DNA of 64,000 nt from Micromonospora sp. WMMD882 (GCF_027497255.1 NZ_CP114903.1:5580001-5644000); one strand, 5' to 3'. Positions 52,918-63,171 are shown, counted from the stretch's first letter. Numbers and translations: made by a program. Notes: generated by a model not told the origin, from the sequence alone.

Positions 52918-55335
52918 ATGCATGCTCTCTTCGAAATCCCGCCGTCCCAGTCCGCGTCGGAGTCTCCGGCCGCCGTGCCCCGTCGGGCCGGCGCCGGCGC
53001 CGCCCGGCCCGATCCGCAGGCCCTCCTCGCCGGGCTGAACGGGCCGCAGCGGGAGGCGGTCACCCACGCCGGGTCACCACTGCTCATCGTCGCCGGCGCC
53101 GGCTCGGGCAAGACCCGGGTGCTGACCAGCCGGATCGCCTACCTGCTCGGCGCGCGGGACGTCCACCCCGGCGAGATCATCGCGATCACCTTCACCAACA
53201 AGGCCGCCGGCGAGATGAAGGAGCGGGTGGCCCACCTGGTCGGCCCGCGCGCCCGGCTGATGTGGGTGTCGACGTTCCACTCCGCGTGCGTACGCATCCT
53301 GCGGGCCGAGCACGAGCACGCCGGGCTGAAGTCTTCGTTCTCCATCTACGACGCCGACGACTCCCGCCGGTTGATGCAGCTCGTGGCCCGTGAGCTGGAT
53401 CTCGACCCGAAGCGCTACCCGGCACGCGGGCTGGCCGCCCAGGTCTCCAACCTGAAGAACGAGCTGGTCGACCCGGAGGAGTTCGCCGGCCGGGCCAGCG
53501 GGCCCAACGAGCGGGCGCTGGCCGAGGCGTACACGCTCTATCAGCGGCGGCTGCGCGAGGCGCACGCGTTGGACTTCGACGACCTGATCATGACGACGGT
53601 GCACCTGCTCCAGTCGCACCCGCACGTGGCGGAGAGCTACCGCCGTCGGTTCCGGCACGTGCTGGTCGACGAGTACCAGGACACCAACCACGCCCAGTAC
53701 GTGCTGATCAAGGAGTTGGTCGCCGGCACCGAGGGGATCGCGCCGGCCGAGCTGTGCGTGGTCGGTGACGCCGACCAGTCGATCTACGCGTTCCGGGGCG
53801 CGACGATCCGCAACATCCTGGAGTTCGAGCGGGACTTCACCGACGCCCGCACCATCCTGCTGGAGCAGAACTACCGCTCCACCCAGACCATCCTCAGCGC
53901 CGCCAACGCGGTCATCGACCGGAACACCTCCCGCAAGCCGAAGCGGCTGTGGAGCGACGCCGGGGCCGGCGAGCAGATCGTCGGGTACGTCGCCGACACC
54001 GAGCACGCCGAGGCGGACTGGGTGGCCCGGGAGATCGACCGGCTGGTCGACGCCGACGAGACCCGCCCCGGTGACGTGGCGGTCTTCTACCGCACCAACG
54101 CCCAGTCGCGGGTCTTCGAGGAGGTCTTCATCCGGGTCGGCCTGCCGTACAAGGTCGTCGGCGGGGTGCGCTTCTACGAGCGCAAGGAGGTCCGGGACGC
54201 GCTGGCCTACCTGCGCGCGGTGGCCAACCCGGACGACACGGTGAGCGTACGCCGGATTCTGAACACTCCCCGCCGGGGCATCGGCGACCGGGCCGAGGCG
54301 TGCCTGGAGGCGCTGGCCGGGCGGGACAGGATCTCCTTCGGGGCGGCGCTGCGCCGGGCGAAGGACGCCCCGGGCATCTCCACCCGGGCGGCCAACGCCG
54401 TCGCCGACTTCGTCGCGCTGCTCGACGGGGTACGCGAACTCGCCGCCACCGGCGCCCCGGAGGAGGTCCTGGAGGCGCTGCTGACCCGCTCGGGTTACCT
54501 GTCCGAGCTGGAGGAGAGCCTGGACCCGCAGGACGCCGGCCGGGTGGACAACCTCCAGGAGCTGGTCAGCGTGGCCCGCGAGTACACCGAGCGGATCGAG
54601 GCCGGCGGCGCGGAGGACGAGCGGCCCACCGTGGCCGGTTTCCTGGAGCAGGTCGCCCTGGTCGCCGACGCCGACCAGGTGCCCTCCGACGACCCGGAAC
54701 ACCAGGGCGTGGTCACCCTGATGACCCTGCACACCGCCAAGGGGCTGGAGTTCCCGGTGGTGTTCCTCACCGGCCTGGAGGACGGCGTCTTCCCGCACCT
54801 GCGCACCCTGGGCGACACCCGGGAGCTGGAGGAGGAGCGGCGGCTGGCGTACGTTGGCATCACCCGGGCCCGGCAGCGCCTCTACCTGTCCCGGGCGGTC
54901 ACCCGGACGGCCTGGGGGCAGCCGGCCTACAACCCGCCGTCGCGCTTCGTGGCGGAGCTGCCGACCGAGCTGGTCCGCTGGGAGCGCACCGAGGGCTCGT
55001 ACACCTCGTGGGGTGGTGGGGGCGGCGGGGTCGGCGGGCGCGCGGACGCCGCGGACCGCTTCGGCCCCGGTCGGGGCGGCGGCTTCACCGGCGGTACGCC
55101 GCGGGCGGCGCAGCTCGCCAAACGGCTCGGCGTGGACGCCAGTCGACTCACCACCGCCAGCGAGTTGCCGCAGGGCCCGAAGGTGGCGGTCGGCGACCGG
55201 GTCAACCACCAGCGGTACGGGCTGGGGCGGGTGGTCCAGGTCGAGGGGCACGGGCCGGGCGCGCGGGCGCAGATCGACTTCGGTGACCAGAAGATGTGGC
55301 TGGTGCTCCGGCACGCCCCGATCGAGAAGCTCTGA
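52918..55335 (+). CDS. pcrA: ATP-dependent DNA helicase PcrA/UvrD
   Basis: 805 residues. Superfamily 1 helicase with motif I VAGAGSGKTRVLTSRIAYLL, Ia IIAITFTNKAAGEM, II HVLVDEYQDTN, III VVGDADQSIYAFRGA, IV LEQNYRST, V/VI VTLMTLHTAKGLEFPVVFLT and RLAYVGITRARQRLYLS. A Gly-rich linker precedes the C-terminal Tudor-like domain (VAVGDRVNHQRYGLGRVVQV) that contacts RNA polymerase. Unwinds DNA in nucleotide-excision repair, mismatch-linked and replication-conflict processing. ATG 52918 has no ribosome binding site. Confidence 0.96.
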   Translation: MHALFEIPPSQSASESPAAVPRRAGAGAARPDPQALLAGLNGPQREAVTHAGSPLLIVAGAGSGKTRVLTSRIAYLLGARDVHPGEIIAITFTNKAAGEMKERVAHLVGPRARLMWVSTFHSACVRILRAEHEHAGLKSSFSIYDADDSRRLMQLVARELDLDPKRYPARGLAAQVSNLKNELVDPEEFAGRASGPNERALAEAYTLYQRRLREAHALDFDDLIMTTVHLLQSHPHVAESYRRRFRHVLVDEYQDTNHAQYVLIKELVAGTEGIAPAELCVVGDADQSIYAFRGATIRNILEFERDFTDARTILLEQNYRSTQTILSAANAVIDRNTSRKPKRLWSDAGAGEQIVGYVADTEHAEADWVAREIDRLVDADETRPGDVAVFYRTNAQSRVFEEVFIRVGLPYKVVGGVRFYERKEVRDALAYLRAVANPDDTVSVRRILNTPRRGIGDRAEACLEALAGRDRISFGAALRRAKDAPGISTRAANAVADFVALLDGVRELAATGAPEEVLEALLTRSGYLSELEESLDPQDAGRVDNLQELVSVAREYTERIEAGGAEDERPTVAGFLEQVALVADADQVPSDDPEHQGVVTLMTLHTAKGLEFPVVFLTGLEDGVFPHLRTLGDTRELEEERRLAYVGITRARQRLYLSRAVTRTAWGQPAYNPPSRFVAELPTELVRWERTEGSYTSWGGGGGGVGGRADAADRFGPGRGGGFTGGTPRAAQLAKRLGVDASRLTTASELPQGPKVAVGDRVNHQRYGLGRVVQVEGHGPGARAQIDFGDQKMWLVLRHAPIEKL

Positions 55336-55359
55336 GGCGCGCCGGAGCGCCGTCGCCGG

Positions 55360-56181
55360 TCAGCAACCCAGGTCGACGCCCCGGGCACGCATGAACGGTG
55401 CCGGGTCGATCTGGTTCCACATGCTGCCCTCGTGCACCTCGAAGTGCAGGTGCGGGCCGGTGGAGTCGCCGGTGGAGCCCTCCCGGCCGATGGTCTTCCC
55501 GGCGTCGACCTTCGCGCCGACCGCCACGGTCGCCTGGCTGAGGTGGGCGTAGTGCGTCAGGTAGCCGTTGCCGTGGTCGACGACGACGGAGGTGCCGTAC
55601 CCGTCGCCGGCGTCGCCGGCCTTGGTCACCGTGCCGGCCGCGACGGCGCGGACCGGGGTGCCGGCCGGCAGGGCCAGGTCGATGCCGGCGTGCAGCACGC
55701 CCCAGCGTGGCCCGTAGCAGGACGTGACGGCCGCGCCGGGCATCGGGTTCACCCAGGCGGCTTTCGGCTTGCTGGTGGCGCTGCGGGTCGGCTTGGGGGC
55801 CGCGGTGGCCTTGCGGGTGGCCCGCGGCTTCGTGCGGGCGCTGGCGCTCGGGCTCGGGCTCGGGCTCGGGCTGGCGGTGGTCGGGGCGGGCGTCGGGCTG
55901 GTCGTGGTCGCCGAGGGGCTGGGGCGGGTGGCCCGGTCGGCCCGCGCGGCGGCTTCGGCCCGTTCCTCGGCGTCGATCGCGACGGCCGACGGGGCGGGGG
56001 AGTCGTCGTGGCGGGCCACGGTGACGGTCACGCCGGTGAGGCCGAGGGCGACCAACGCCGCCGCGCCGGCCACCAGGTGCCGGTTGCGGGGCCGCCGGGC
56101 CAGCCGGTGCCGGGCCGTCCGGGGGTCCTTTCCGGCGCTGGCGGTGGTCTGCTCGTTCTGGGTGATGTCGTCTTCCTGCAC
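55360..56181 (-). CDS. M23 family metallopeptidase with Ser/Pro/Thr-rich linker
   Basis: 273 residues. One N-terminal helix (HLVAGAAALVALGLTGVTVT, about 34-54) anchors or exports it; then a linker of SPSPSPSPSAS repeats, then the LytM domain with the zinc motifs HAGIDLALPAGTP and TGPHLHFEVHEG (GPHLHFE is invariant; HxxxD is provided by HAGID). It cuts peptidoglycan peptide cross-bridges. GTG start. Next to a second M23 gene in the same direction, 270 bp away. Confidence 0.92.
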   Translation of the reverse strand: MQEDDITQNEQTTASAGKDPRTARHRLARRPRNRHLVAGAAALVALGLTGVTVTVARHDDSPAPSAVAIDAEERAEAAARADRATRPSPSATTTSPTPAPTTASPSPSPSPSASARTKPRATRKATAAPKPTRSATSKPKAAWVNPMPGAAVTSCYGPRWGVLHAGIDLALPAGTPVRAVAAGTVTKAGDAGDGYGTSVVVDHGNGYLTHYAHLSQATVAVGAKVDAGKTIGREGSTGDSTGPHLHFEVHEGSMWNQIDPAPFMRARGVDLGC

Positions 56182-56405
56182 GGTTGACCTTCGAGTCGTC
56201 GGCTACGGGACCTGAAAATCCTGAGGTCGACGGGTCGGCTGGGCGTGCCCGGGGCCGGTGGGCCGGACGAGGGTCGCCGGTCGGCTGTCCGGTTCCGTGC
56301 CGCTCTCGGGAGTTCCGTCCAGAAAGGTGATCATGCGGTCTGGTGACACCTGCCACATCTGATCAGGTGACGCAGGACACTGTTTCGCCGGGCCGCGCAC
56401 AGCAA

Positions 56406-56433
56406 ACCGCCCGGATCGGATGATCCGGGCGGT
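56406..56433 (-). terminator. Terminator of the upstream M23 peptidase gene
   Basis: Perfect 12-bp stem ACCGCCCGGATC/GATCCGGGCGGT with a 4-nt loop; minus-strand transcript ends TT. It separates the two M23 genes. Confidence 0.8.
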
Positions 56434-56452
56434 CAACGGGCGATACGGTGGG

Positions 56453-57169
56453 TCAGGAGGCGGACACGTCGCTGTAAAGTGCCTCGACTTGCAGCTTGAT
56501 GTCCACTCCGCGTTCCTGGAGCCAGGGCACCGGGTCCAGCGGCTCGCCCTTGACGTGCACCTCGAGGTGCAGGTGGGCGCCGTAGGAGTGGCCGGTGTTG
56601 CCGACCAAACCGAGCTGGTCACCCGCCTTGACCTGCTGGCCCTCCTTGACGCTGAGCGCCGAGGAGTGGCCGTAGATGGCTTCGCTGCCGTCGGCGTGCC
56701 GAACGATCACCGTGTTGCCGTAACCGCCGTACCAGCCGGCTCTGGTGACCGTGCCGTCGTGGATCGCGACGTACGGGGTGCCCTCCGGGGCGACCAGGTC
56801 GATGCCGGTGTGCAGCTTCCCCCAGCGCATGCCGTACGGGGACTTGAAGTCGTAGCCCTGTAGGGGCAGCAGCCAGACCTCGGGCTCGGCGGCCTCGTCG
56901 GCGGCCATCCGGGTGGTGTCCCGACTGGCGCGCTCGTCGGCCCCGGCCCGGTCGGCGAGATCCTGGCTGGAGATGGAGGCCTGGCGGAGCTCGTCGAGCA
57001 CCGACGGACTGACGCTCTTGGCGTCGGGCATCGCGCCGGCGCCGAGGGCGACGATCCCCGCGCCGACGAAGGCGCTGGTGACGACGGCGGCGTAGCGGCT
57101 ACGGGGTGGGGTGGGTACTCGGCGACGGCCGCGATATCGATCGGGCTCATCCAACAGGCGCTGGCGCAC
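56453..57169 (-). CDS. M23 family metallopeptidase
   Basis: 238 residues. N-terminal basic segment, a hydrophobic helix (YAAVVTSAFVGAGIVALGAG), an acidic helical stalk and a LytM domain with HTGIDLVAPEGTP, GHSSALSVKEGQQVKAGDQL and SYGAHLHLEVHVKG (HxH zinc ligands). An envelope peptidoglycan hydrolase. GTG 57169 is chosen: GGAGGG is 6 nt upstream; GTG 57175 is possible. A longer frame up to 57382 has no supporting site. Confidence 0.9.
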   Translation of the reverse strand: MRQRLLDEPDRYRGRRRVPTPPRSRYAAVVTSAFVGAGIVALGAGAMPDAKSVSPSVLDELRQASISSQDLADRAGADERASRDTTRMAADEAAEPEVWLLPLQGYDFKSPYGMRWGKLHTGIDLVAPEGTPYVAIHDGTVTRAGWYGGYGNTVIVRHADGSEAIYGHSSALSVKEGQQVKAGDQLGLVGNTGHSYGAHLHLEVHVKGEPLDPVPWLQERGVDIKLQVEALYSDVSAS

Positions 57170-57578
57170 GCACACCCTCCGTTGTCGGGTTTCGATGCGA
57201 TCGGCCGGGTTCGTGACGCTGACGTGAACTCCGGCTGGCCGCGTCGTCACCCGTCCGTGGACCTGATGACAACCGTGGACACGGTAGCCAACGCCCGGAC
57301 GCCCCACAAGCCGGAGCGCCACATTGCTAGTCAAATTTGTCCGATTGAAAGGCGACTTGCCCAATTTCGTCACCTTTGCCATTCGTCCTCGTTACCGGCT
57401 TTTCGTCGCTCTCCGTAACCACTACGCACCGTGTGTCCGCCTCGCGTTCCACTCGCGTCCGACTCGGTCGGAGTCATGCCGCCCGTCGATGGGACGACAG
57501 GCGGATTTCCGGCCGGGGCCCGGCCGGGTTACCGTTCGTTCAGGCAGCGTGTCGCAGAGCCGGGAAAGGTGTGCGCTG
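57170..57578. other. Divergent intergenic region, M23 peptidase/B12-binding gene
   Basis: About 410 bp. AT-richer than its surroundings between about 57325 and 57430, including TTGACT on the minus strand. I looked for a c-di-AMP (ydaO-type) riboswitch, which often precedes actinobacterial peptidoglycan hydrolase genes, and could not fit its conserved core. No other RNA element or gene is recognised. Confidence 0.4.
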
Positions 57579-57983
57579 ATGAGCTCTCGGATTCGGGTCG
57601 TCGTCGCCAAGCCCGGCCTGGACGGGCACGACCGCGGCGCCAAGGTGGTCGCGCGGGCCCTGCGGGACGCCGGCATGGAGGTCGTCTACACCGGCCTGCA
57701 CCAGACCCCGGAGCAGATCGTGGAGACCGCCATTCAGGAGGACGCCGACGCCGTCGGGCTCTCCGTCCTCTCCGGCGCGCACATGACCCTCTTCCGCCGG
57801 GTGCTGGAGCTGCTCTCCGAGCGGGACGCGCGGGACATCGTCGTCTTCGGCGGCGGCATCATCCCGGACGCCGACCTGCCCGAGCTGGAGCAGCTCGGCG
57901 TGGCGAAGATCTTCACCCCGGGCGCGACCACCCAGTCGATCGTCGAGTGGGTCCGCGAGAACGTCGCGCAGCCGGTCGGCTGA
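57579..57983 (+). CDS. Stand-alone cobalamin-binding domain protein (methylmalonyl-CoA mutase C-terminal type)
   Basis: 134 residues: a complete B12-binding domain with [20 protein letters not shown] (DxHxxG cofactor His), [20 protein letters not shown] and [20 protein letters not shown]. It matches the small-subunit domain of methylmalonyl-CoA mutase or a related carbon-skeleton mutase, but no catalytic mutase gene is adjacent; it may partner with a distant subunit. ATG 57579 with AAAGG upstream; the longer frame to 57324 is a shadow. The sucCD genes downstream belong to the same succinyl-CoA chemistry. Confidence 0.88.
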   Translation: MSSRIRVVVAKPGLDGHDRGAKVVARALRDAGMEVVYTGLHQTPEQIVETAIQEDADAVGLSVLSGAHMTLFRRVLELLSERDARDIVVFGGGIIPDADLPELEQLGVAKIFTPGATTQSIVEWVRENVAQPVG

Positions 57984-58501
57984 CTACCGGGCGGGTCGCG
58001 GAAACCGGTGGGCCGCCGAACCCAGTCGGTGGCGGGCCGGTCCGGCCGGCGGGCGACCCCGCAGACGGGGGGAGGGACCGGACGCACCCCTCACACGTCC
58101 GGCCCCTCTATGCACGATGCCCCGCCGCCACCCCTCGACCGACAGGGCATCGGCCGTCTCCCGTCATCGCGCCACCAGCGCTCCGACACTTCACCTAACG
58201 ACGGCTTCCCGCGCCGGTTACGCCCTCCCGCCCGACTGCTTTCCCCGTCCGCGCGGCGGCCGTTCCTCCGCCGCGCGGCGGCCGTCGCCACCGCGGCGGC
58301 CGGAAGCCTTCCCGGGCCCGGCCGGGCGGGCCGGAGCGCTGTGCGTTTCCGCACACCACGCACCCGCTCGGTTGCCGGTCGTGCCCTTCTCGTTAGGCTG
58401 CCGCAAACAGGCCTGTCTTCTGTGACGACAGGTGTCAGGCACTTTCCAACGCTGGTGGCGGCGCGACGGCGCGCCGCGGAGACGGGACGGGACGCGCAAT
58501 C
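57984..58501. other. Intergenic region upstream of sucC
   Basis: About 520 bp without a gene. It contains a direct repeat GCGCGGCGGCCGT (58251 and 58273), a probable promoter (58372-58399) and a CCTGTC/GACAGG hairpin (58412-58432) that would sit in the 5' leader. The long leader could be regulatory. Confidence 0.55.
58372..58399 (+). promoter_or_regulatory. sigma-70-type promoter of sucCD
   Basis: TTGCCG (58372-58377), 16-bp spacer, TAGGCT (58394-58399). Gives a 5' leader of about 95 nt with one hairpin. Confidence 0.5.
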
Positions 58502-59680
58502 GTGGACCTGTACGAGTACCAGGGGCGGGACCTGTTCGAGCGGCACGGGCTCCCCGTGCTCGCCGGCGGCGTCGCCACGACCCCGGAGGAGGCCCGCGCG
58601 ATCGCCGAACGCCTCGGCGGCCGGGTGGTCGTCAAGGCTCAGGTGAAGGTCGGTGGCCGTGGCAAGGCCGGCGGCGTCAAGCTGGCCGAGGGCACGGACG
58701 AGACGGTGGCCCGGGCCACCGACATCCTCGGCATGGACATCAAGGGGCACACCGTCCACAAGGTCATGATCACCGTGACCGCGGACATCGCCGAGGAGTA
58801 CTACTTCTCGTACCTGCTCGACCGCGCGAACCGTACCTTCCTGTGCATCGCCAGCGTGGCCGGCGGCATGGACATCGAACAGGTCGCCGCCGAGACCCCG
58901 GACAAGGTCGTCAAGACCCCGATCGACGCCACCGTCGGCGTGGACGAGGCGAAGGCGCGGGAGATCGTCACCGCCGCCGGCTTCCCCGCCGAGGTCGCCG
59001 ACCAGATCGCCGGCATCGCCACCCAGCTCTGGCAGGCGTTCGTCGCCGAGGACGCCACCCTGGTCGAGGTCAACCCGTTGGCCCGCACGGCGGACGGCAC
59101 GGTCCTGCTGCTCGACGCGAAGGTCACCCTGGACGCCAACGCGGACTTCCGGCACCCGGACCACGAGGCGCTCGTCGACCAGGCCACCGTGGACCCGCTG
59201 GAGCAGCGCGCCAAGGAGAAGGACCTGAACTACGTCAAGCTCGACGGCGAGGTCGGCATCATCGGCAACGGCGCGGGTCTGGTCATGTCGACCCTCGACG
59301 TGGTCGCGTACGCCGGTGAGCGGCACGGCGACGTCAAGCCGGCCAACTTCCTCGACATCGGCGGCGGCGCGAGCGCCGCGGTGATGGCCAACGGCCTGGA
59401 GATCGTGCTCTCCGACCCGTCGGTGCGGAGCGTCTTCGTCAACGTCTTCGGCGGCATCACCGCCTGCGACGAGGTCGCCAACGGCATCATCCAGGCGTTG
59501 GCCCTGCTCGAGGAGCGGGGCGAGCAGGTCACCAAGCCGCTCGTGGTCCGCCTCGACGGCAACAACGCCGAGGCCGGCCGGGCGATCCTGGACGGCGCGA
59601 AGAACCCGCTGGTCGAGCGGGTCGACACCATGGACGGCGCGGCCGAGCGGGCCGCCGAGCTGGCGGCTGCGGGGGTCTGA
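58502..59680 (+). CDS. sucC: Succinyl-CoA ligase, beta subunit
   Basis: 392 residues. ATP-grasp domain first: [117 protein letters not shown]. It makes ATP or GTP from succinyl-CoA in the TCA cycle. GTG start; weak ribosome site. sucD follows after 2 bp. Confidence 0.96.
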   Translation: MDLYEYQGRDLFERHGLPVLAGGVATTPEEARAIAERLGGRVVVKAQVKVGGRGKAGGVKLAEGTDETVARATDILGMDIKGHTVHKVMITVTADIAEEYYFSYLLDRANRTFLCIASVAGGMDIEQVAAETPDKVVKTPIDATVGVDEAKAREIVTAAGFPAEVADQIAGIATQLWQAFVAEDATLVEVNPLARTADGTVLLLDAKVTLDANADFRHPDHEALVDQATVDPLEQRAKEKDLNYVKLDGEVGIIGNGAGLVMSTLDVVAYAGERHGDVKPANFLDIGGGASAAVMANGLEIVLSDPSVRSVFVNVFGGITACDEVANGIIQALALLEERGEQVTKPLVVRLDGNNAEAGRAILDGAKNPLVERVDTMDGAAERAAELAAAGV

Positions 59681-59682
59681 CG

Positions 59683-60570
59683 ATGGCGATCTGGCTGACC
59701 AAGGACTCGAAGGTCATCGTGCAGGGGATGACCGGCTCCGAGGGGTCAAAGCACACCCGGCGGATGCTCGCCGCCGGCACCCAGGTGGTCGGTGGCGTGA
59801 ACCCGCGCAAGGCCGGCACCACCGTCGACTTCGACGGCACCGAGCTGCCGGTCTTCGCCAGCGTGGCCGACGCCATGAAGGAGACCGGCGCGGACGTCAC
59901 GGTGATCTTCGTGCCGCCGCAGTTCACCAAGGGCGCGGTGGTCGAGGCGATCGACGCCGGCATCGGCCTGGCCGTGGTGATCACCGAAGGCGTCCCGGTG
60001 CACGACACCGCCGCCTTCTGGGCGTACAACGTGGCGCAGGGCGAGCGGACCCGCATCGTCGGGCCGAACTGCCCCGGCATCGCCTCGCCGGGCGCGTCCA
60101 ACGCCGGCATCATCCCGGCCGACATCACCGGCTCCGGCCGGATCGGCCTGGTCAGCAAGAGCGGCACGCTGACCTACCAGATGATGTACGAGTTGCGCGA
60201 CATCGGCTTCTCGACCTGCGTCGGCATCGGTGGCGACCCGATCATCGGCACCACCCACATCGACGCCCTGGCGGCGTTCGAGGCCGACCCGGACACCGAC
60301 GCGATCGTGATGATCGGCGAGATCGGCGGCGACGCCGAGGAGCGGGCCGCCGAGTTCATCAAGTCGAACGTGACCAAGCCGGTGGTCGGCTACATCGCCG
60401 GCTTCACCGCCCCGCCCGGCAAGACCATGGGTCACGCCGGCGCGATCATCTCCGGCTCGGCGGGCACCGCCGAGGCGAAGAAGGAGGCGCTGGAGGCGGT
60501 CGGCGTCAAGGTCGGCAAGACCCCGACCGAGACCGCCAAGCTGATGCGGGAGATCATGTCCGCCGGCTGA
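59683..60570 (+). CDS. sucD: Succinyl-CoA ligase, alpha subunit
   Basis: 295 residues. CoA-binding domain [31 protein letters not shown]; the phosphorylated catalytic His is in [19 protein letters not shown] near residue 250; GPNCPGI and [10 protein letters not shown] are typical. Cotranscribed with sucC. Confidence 0.97.
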   Translation: MAIWLTKDSKVIVQGMTGSEGSKHTRRMLAAGTQVVGGVNPRKAGTTVDFDGTELPVFASVADAMKETGADVTVIFVPPQFTKGAVVEAIDAGIGLAVVITEGVPVHDTAAFWAYNVAQGERTRIVGPNCPGIASPGASNAGIIPADITGSGRIGLVSKSGTLTYQMMYELRDIGFSTCVGIGGDPIIGTTHIDALAAFEADPDTDAIVMIGEIGGDAEERAAEFIKSNVTKPVVGYIAGFTAPPGKTMGHAGAIISGSAGTAEAKKEALEAVGVKVGKTPTETAKLMREIMSAG

Positions 60571-60583
60571 GCCCGACGTACCC

Positions 60584-60621
60584 GGCGAAGGGGACCGACC
60601 GCCTGGTCGTTCCCCTTCGCC
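60584..60621. terminator. sucCD terminator
   Basis: GGCGAAGGGGA (60584-60594) pairs perfectly with TCCCCTTCGCC (60611-60621); the loop folds further through GACC/GGTC. It lies 13 bp after sucD and also ends the convergent DUF4190 gene. Confidence 0.8.
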
Positions 60622-60630
60622 GTCTGTCGG

Positions 60631-60888
60631 TCAGTTCCAGCCGGGGTAGTTGCCGGTGGCCCGCAGGACCGCGCTACCGATGATGTTGATGACGCCGAAG
60701 GCGATGGCCAGCCAGCCGAGGACCTGGGACTGGCCGTAACGGCGGGCGTCCCGGATCGACAGGTAGCCGAAGACGATGCCCAGCAGACCGCAGCAGAACA
60801 GACCGAAGACGATGCCGAGCACCCCCCAGAGGGTGGTGCGGTCCCGGCCGGCGGCGGCCGGCGGAGGTGGGGCGTAGGGAGCGGACAC
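60631..60888 (-). CDS. DUF4190 small membrane protein
   Basis: 85 residues: Pro/Ala N-terminus, two helices (TLWGVLGIVFGLFCCGLLGI; QVLGWLAIAFGVINIIGSAV) separated by YLSIRDARRYGQ. Fits the DUF4190 two-helix family common in actinobacteria; function unknown. ATG 60888. Adjacent to the downstream DUF6350 gene on the other strand. Confidence 0.82.
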   Translation of the reverse strand: MSAPYAPPPPAAAGRDRTTLWGVLGIVFGLFCCGLLGIVFGYLSIRDARRYGQSQVLGWLAIAFGVINIIGSAVLRATGNYPGWN

Positions 60889-61047
60889 GGCATCCTCCGT
60901 ACGGTCCTGCGGCGACGACCGACCGGCCGCGCCTGCGCCGAGGCTAGACCGGATGGGCCGTCCGGGGCGGAAGGATCACCGAACTCACCACGATCCGACG
61001 GGTTATCGGACTGCCGCCGCCGGTCGGGCGTGCCAGAGTAGAACCCG

Positions 61048-62424
61048 ATGTCCGCCAGCGCCCCTGATCAGCCCCGCCGTTCCGCCGGTGCCGACACCGA
61101 CACCCGGCCCGACCGGCGTGCCGGCCGCCGGCCGCCGGCGCGGCGGCCACCCACCCGGCCGCCGGGGCGGACCGGGGCCGGGCGGGCCCCGCTCGCCGTC
61201 GCCGCCGCGGTGGCCGCCGGTTGGGCCGCCCTCACCTCGTACCTTCCGGTCGTCGTCGTGCTCGGGCTCGTGCAGGTCAGCGAGGACGCCGGCTCGCTGG
61301 GCGGGGCGGCGCGCGCCGGCCTGGCCGGCTGGCTGCTCGGCCACGGCGTCCCGCTCGCCACCGCCGCCGGCCCGTTCGGGCTCGCCCCGCTGGCGCTCAC
61401 CGGCCTGGTGGTGTGGCGGCTGATCCGGGCCGGCGTGCACGCCACCCGGGCGCTCGGCGCGCGGGGCAGCGGGGAGACCCGTCCGGCGTTCGTCGCCGCG
61501 GGCGCGGTCGCCCTCGGGTACGCGCTGCTCGGCGTGCCCGCCGCGCTGCTCGCCACCCCGGGCGCGGATCCGGTGCGGGCCGTCGGGGTTTTCGGGGCGG
61601 TCGCCGGGGCGGCCGCGCTGGCCGGGGCGTTGCGCACCACCGGCGCCGCCGGGGCGTGGGCCCGGCAGGCGCCCGCCGTGCTGCGCGACGGGGTCCGCAC
61701 CGGTCTGGTCGCCGGGCTGCTGCTGGCCGGCGCGGGCGCGGGCGTGGCCGGGCTGGCCATCGCCACCGGCGGCGGGGAGGCCGCCGACATGATCGGGGCG
61801 TACCGGACGGGCGTGGCCGGGCAGGCCGGCATCACCCTGGTCAGCCTCGCCTACGCGCCGAACGCCGCGATCTGGGCGAGCAGTTACCTGCTCGGGCCCG
61901 GGTTCGCCGTCGGGGTCGACACGGCGGTCCGCACCAGCGAGGTGTCCGTCGGCGCGCTGCCGGCCGTACCCCTGCTGGCCGGGCTGCCGCGCGGGCCGGT
62001 CGACGGAGTGGGCGCGCTGCTGCTCGCGGCGCCGGTGCTGATCGGCATGGCGGCCGGCTGGCTGCTGGCCCGCCGGCTGCTCCGGTCGACCGGCGACGAC
62101 CGGACGCCGCCCGGCTGGGGGCCGCTGCTCGGCGCGGCGACGCTCGCCGGCCCGGTGGTCGGGCTGCTGCTCGGCGCGGCGGCGGCGGCCTCCGGGGGGC
62201 CGCTCGGCGGTGGTCGCCTCGCCGACCTGGGGCCGGCCGCCTGGCAGGTGGCCGCCGTGGCCGCCGCGGTCGTCGCGGTCGGCGCGCTGATGGGGGCCGC
62301 CGCCACCCGCGCCTTCACCCGCCCGGACCGCCCCGCCCGCCCCACGTCGTCCCCGTCCGCGCGGCCACCGACCGAGGCCGACGCCCGTCCGCCCGCCCGC
62401 CGGGCCAGACCGGTCACCGACTGA
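61048..62424 (+). CDS. DUF6350 polytopic membrane protein (PerM-like)
   Basis: 458 residues. Pro/Arg-rich N-terminal tail (about 50 residues), then about ten transmembrane helices rich in Ala/Leu/Val (LAVAAAVAAGWAALTSYLPV, LAPLALTGLVVWRLIRAGVH, TLVSLAYAPNAAIWASSYLL). The family, called cell division protein PerM in mycobacteria, lies between sucCD and purN across actinobacteria. Probably an envelope-associated membrane protein involved in cell division under stress. Confidence 0.82.
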   Translation: MSASAPDQPRRSAGADTDTRPDRRAGRRPPARRPPTRPPGRTGAGRAPLAVAAAVAAGWAALTSYLPVVVVLGLVQVSEDAGSLGGAARAGLAGWLLGHGVPLATAAGPFGLAPLALTGLVVWRLIRAGVHATRALGARGSGETRPAFVAAGAVALGYALLGVPAALLATPGADPVRAVGVFGAVAGAAALAGALRTTGAAGAWARQAPAVLRDGVRTGLVAGLLLAGAGAGVAGLAIATGGGEAADMIGAYRTGVAGQAGITLVSLAYAPNAAIWASSYLLGPGFAVGVDTAVRTSEVSVGALPAVPLLAGLPRGPVDGVGALLLAAPVLIGMAAGWLLARRLLRSTGDDRTPPGWGPLLGAATLAGPVVGLLLGAAAAASGGPLGGGRLADLGPAAWQVAAVAAAVVAVGALMGAAATRAFTRPDRPARPTSSPSARPPTEADARPPARRARPVTD

Positions 62425-62511
62425 GGCCGACCGTCATCTCTTCGATCGTCCCCGGCCACCGACCGGTCCCGGCCGGCGTGCGGGACGGGTGACCGACCGG
62501 CGGGTACGGCG

Positions 62512-62543
62512 ACGGGGCGCCCGGCAGGCTCCGGACGCCCCGT
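62512..62543. terminator. Terminator between the DUF6350 and DUF4190 genes
   Basis: ACGGGGCG (62512-62519) pairs with CGCCCCGT (62536-62543), with CCGG/CCGG inside the loop. Convergent genes on both sides. Confidence 0.65.
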
Positions 62544-62559
62544 GCGACGTGCGCCCCCG

Positions 62560-63171
62560 TCAGGGCAGGTTCAGCGAATCCAGGTTGAGCGCCGCCCCGA
62601 CCACCACGTTGACCAGCCCGAGGACGATGCCGACCGCGCCGGTGACCAGGCCGGTGGTGGCCTGACTGCGGTTGTTGGCCAGCCCCTGGGCGGCCTTCTT
62701 CTGGCCCAGCACGCCGAGCACCACGCCGGCGATGCCGAGCACGATGCCGAGGGCCGCGCAGCAGATCGCGAACACGATCGAGGTGATGCCGACGATCATG
62801 GCGGCCAGGCCGAGCGTGTTGTTCTGCGGCGCCGGCCCCGGACCGTACCCGCCGGCCGGGTAGCCCGGCGCCGCGCCGTACGGCTGCTGCGGCTGCTGCC
62901 CGTACGGATCGGAGTACTGCTGCCCGTACGGCTGACCCGAGGTGGGCTGCTGCCCGTACGGGTCGTGCGGCTGCTGCCCGTACGGCGTGCCCGAGGTGGG
63001 CTGCTGCCCGTACGGCTGACCCGAGGTGGGCTGTTGGCCGTACGGGTCGTGCGGCTGCTGGCCGTAGGGCGCCTGCGGCGGCTGGGCGTACGGGTCGGAG
63101 TACTGCGGCGAGGTCGGGTCCTGCGGCGGCTGCTGGCCGTACGGGTCCTGACCGGGGTTACCGGGCTGCAT
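62560..63171 (-). CDS. DUF4190 membrane protein with PYGQQ-repeat N-terminus
   Basis: 203 residues. Residues 1-110 are Pro/Gly/Gln/Tyr-rich repeats of the type [10 protein letters not shown] and PYGQQPHD, likely disordered and extracytoplasmic or cytoplasmic sticky region; then two to three helices ([55 protein letters not shown]) of the DUF4190 type. Start ATG 63171. Adjacent to a CD225/dispanin gene with the same MQPG(N/Y)P N-terminus, suggesting related proteins. Confidence 0.85.
   Translation of the reverse strand: MQPGNPGQDPYGQQPPQDPTSPQYSDPYAQPPQAPYGQQPHDPYGQQPTSGQPYGQQPTSGTPYGQQPHDPYGQQPTSGQPYGQQYSDPYGQQPQQPYGAAPGYPAGGYGPGPAPQNNTLGLAAMIVGITSIVFAICCAALGIVLGIAGVVLGVLGQKKAAQGLANNRSQATTGLVTGAVGIVLGLVNVVVGAALNLDSLNLP

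Noticed and set aside
57170..57578. c-di-AMP (ydaO) riboswitch upstream of the M23 peptidase
   Set aside because: Context was suggestive, but the conserved core sequences could not be located on the minus strand.
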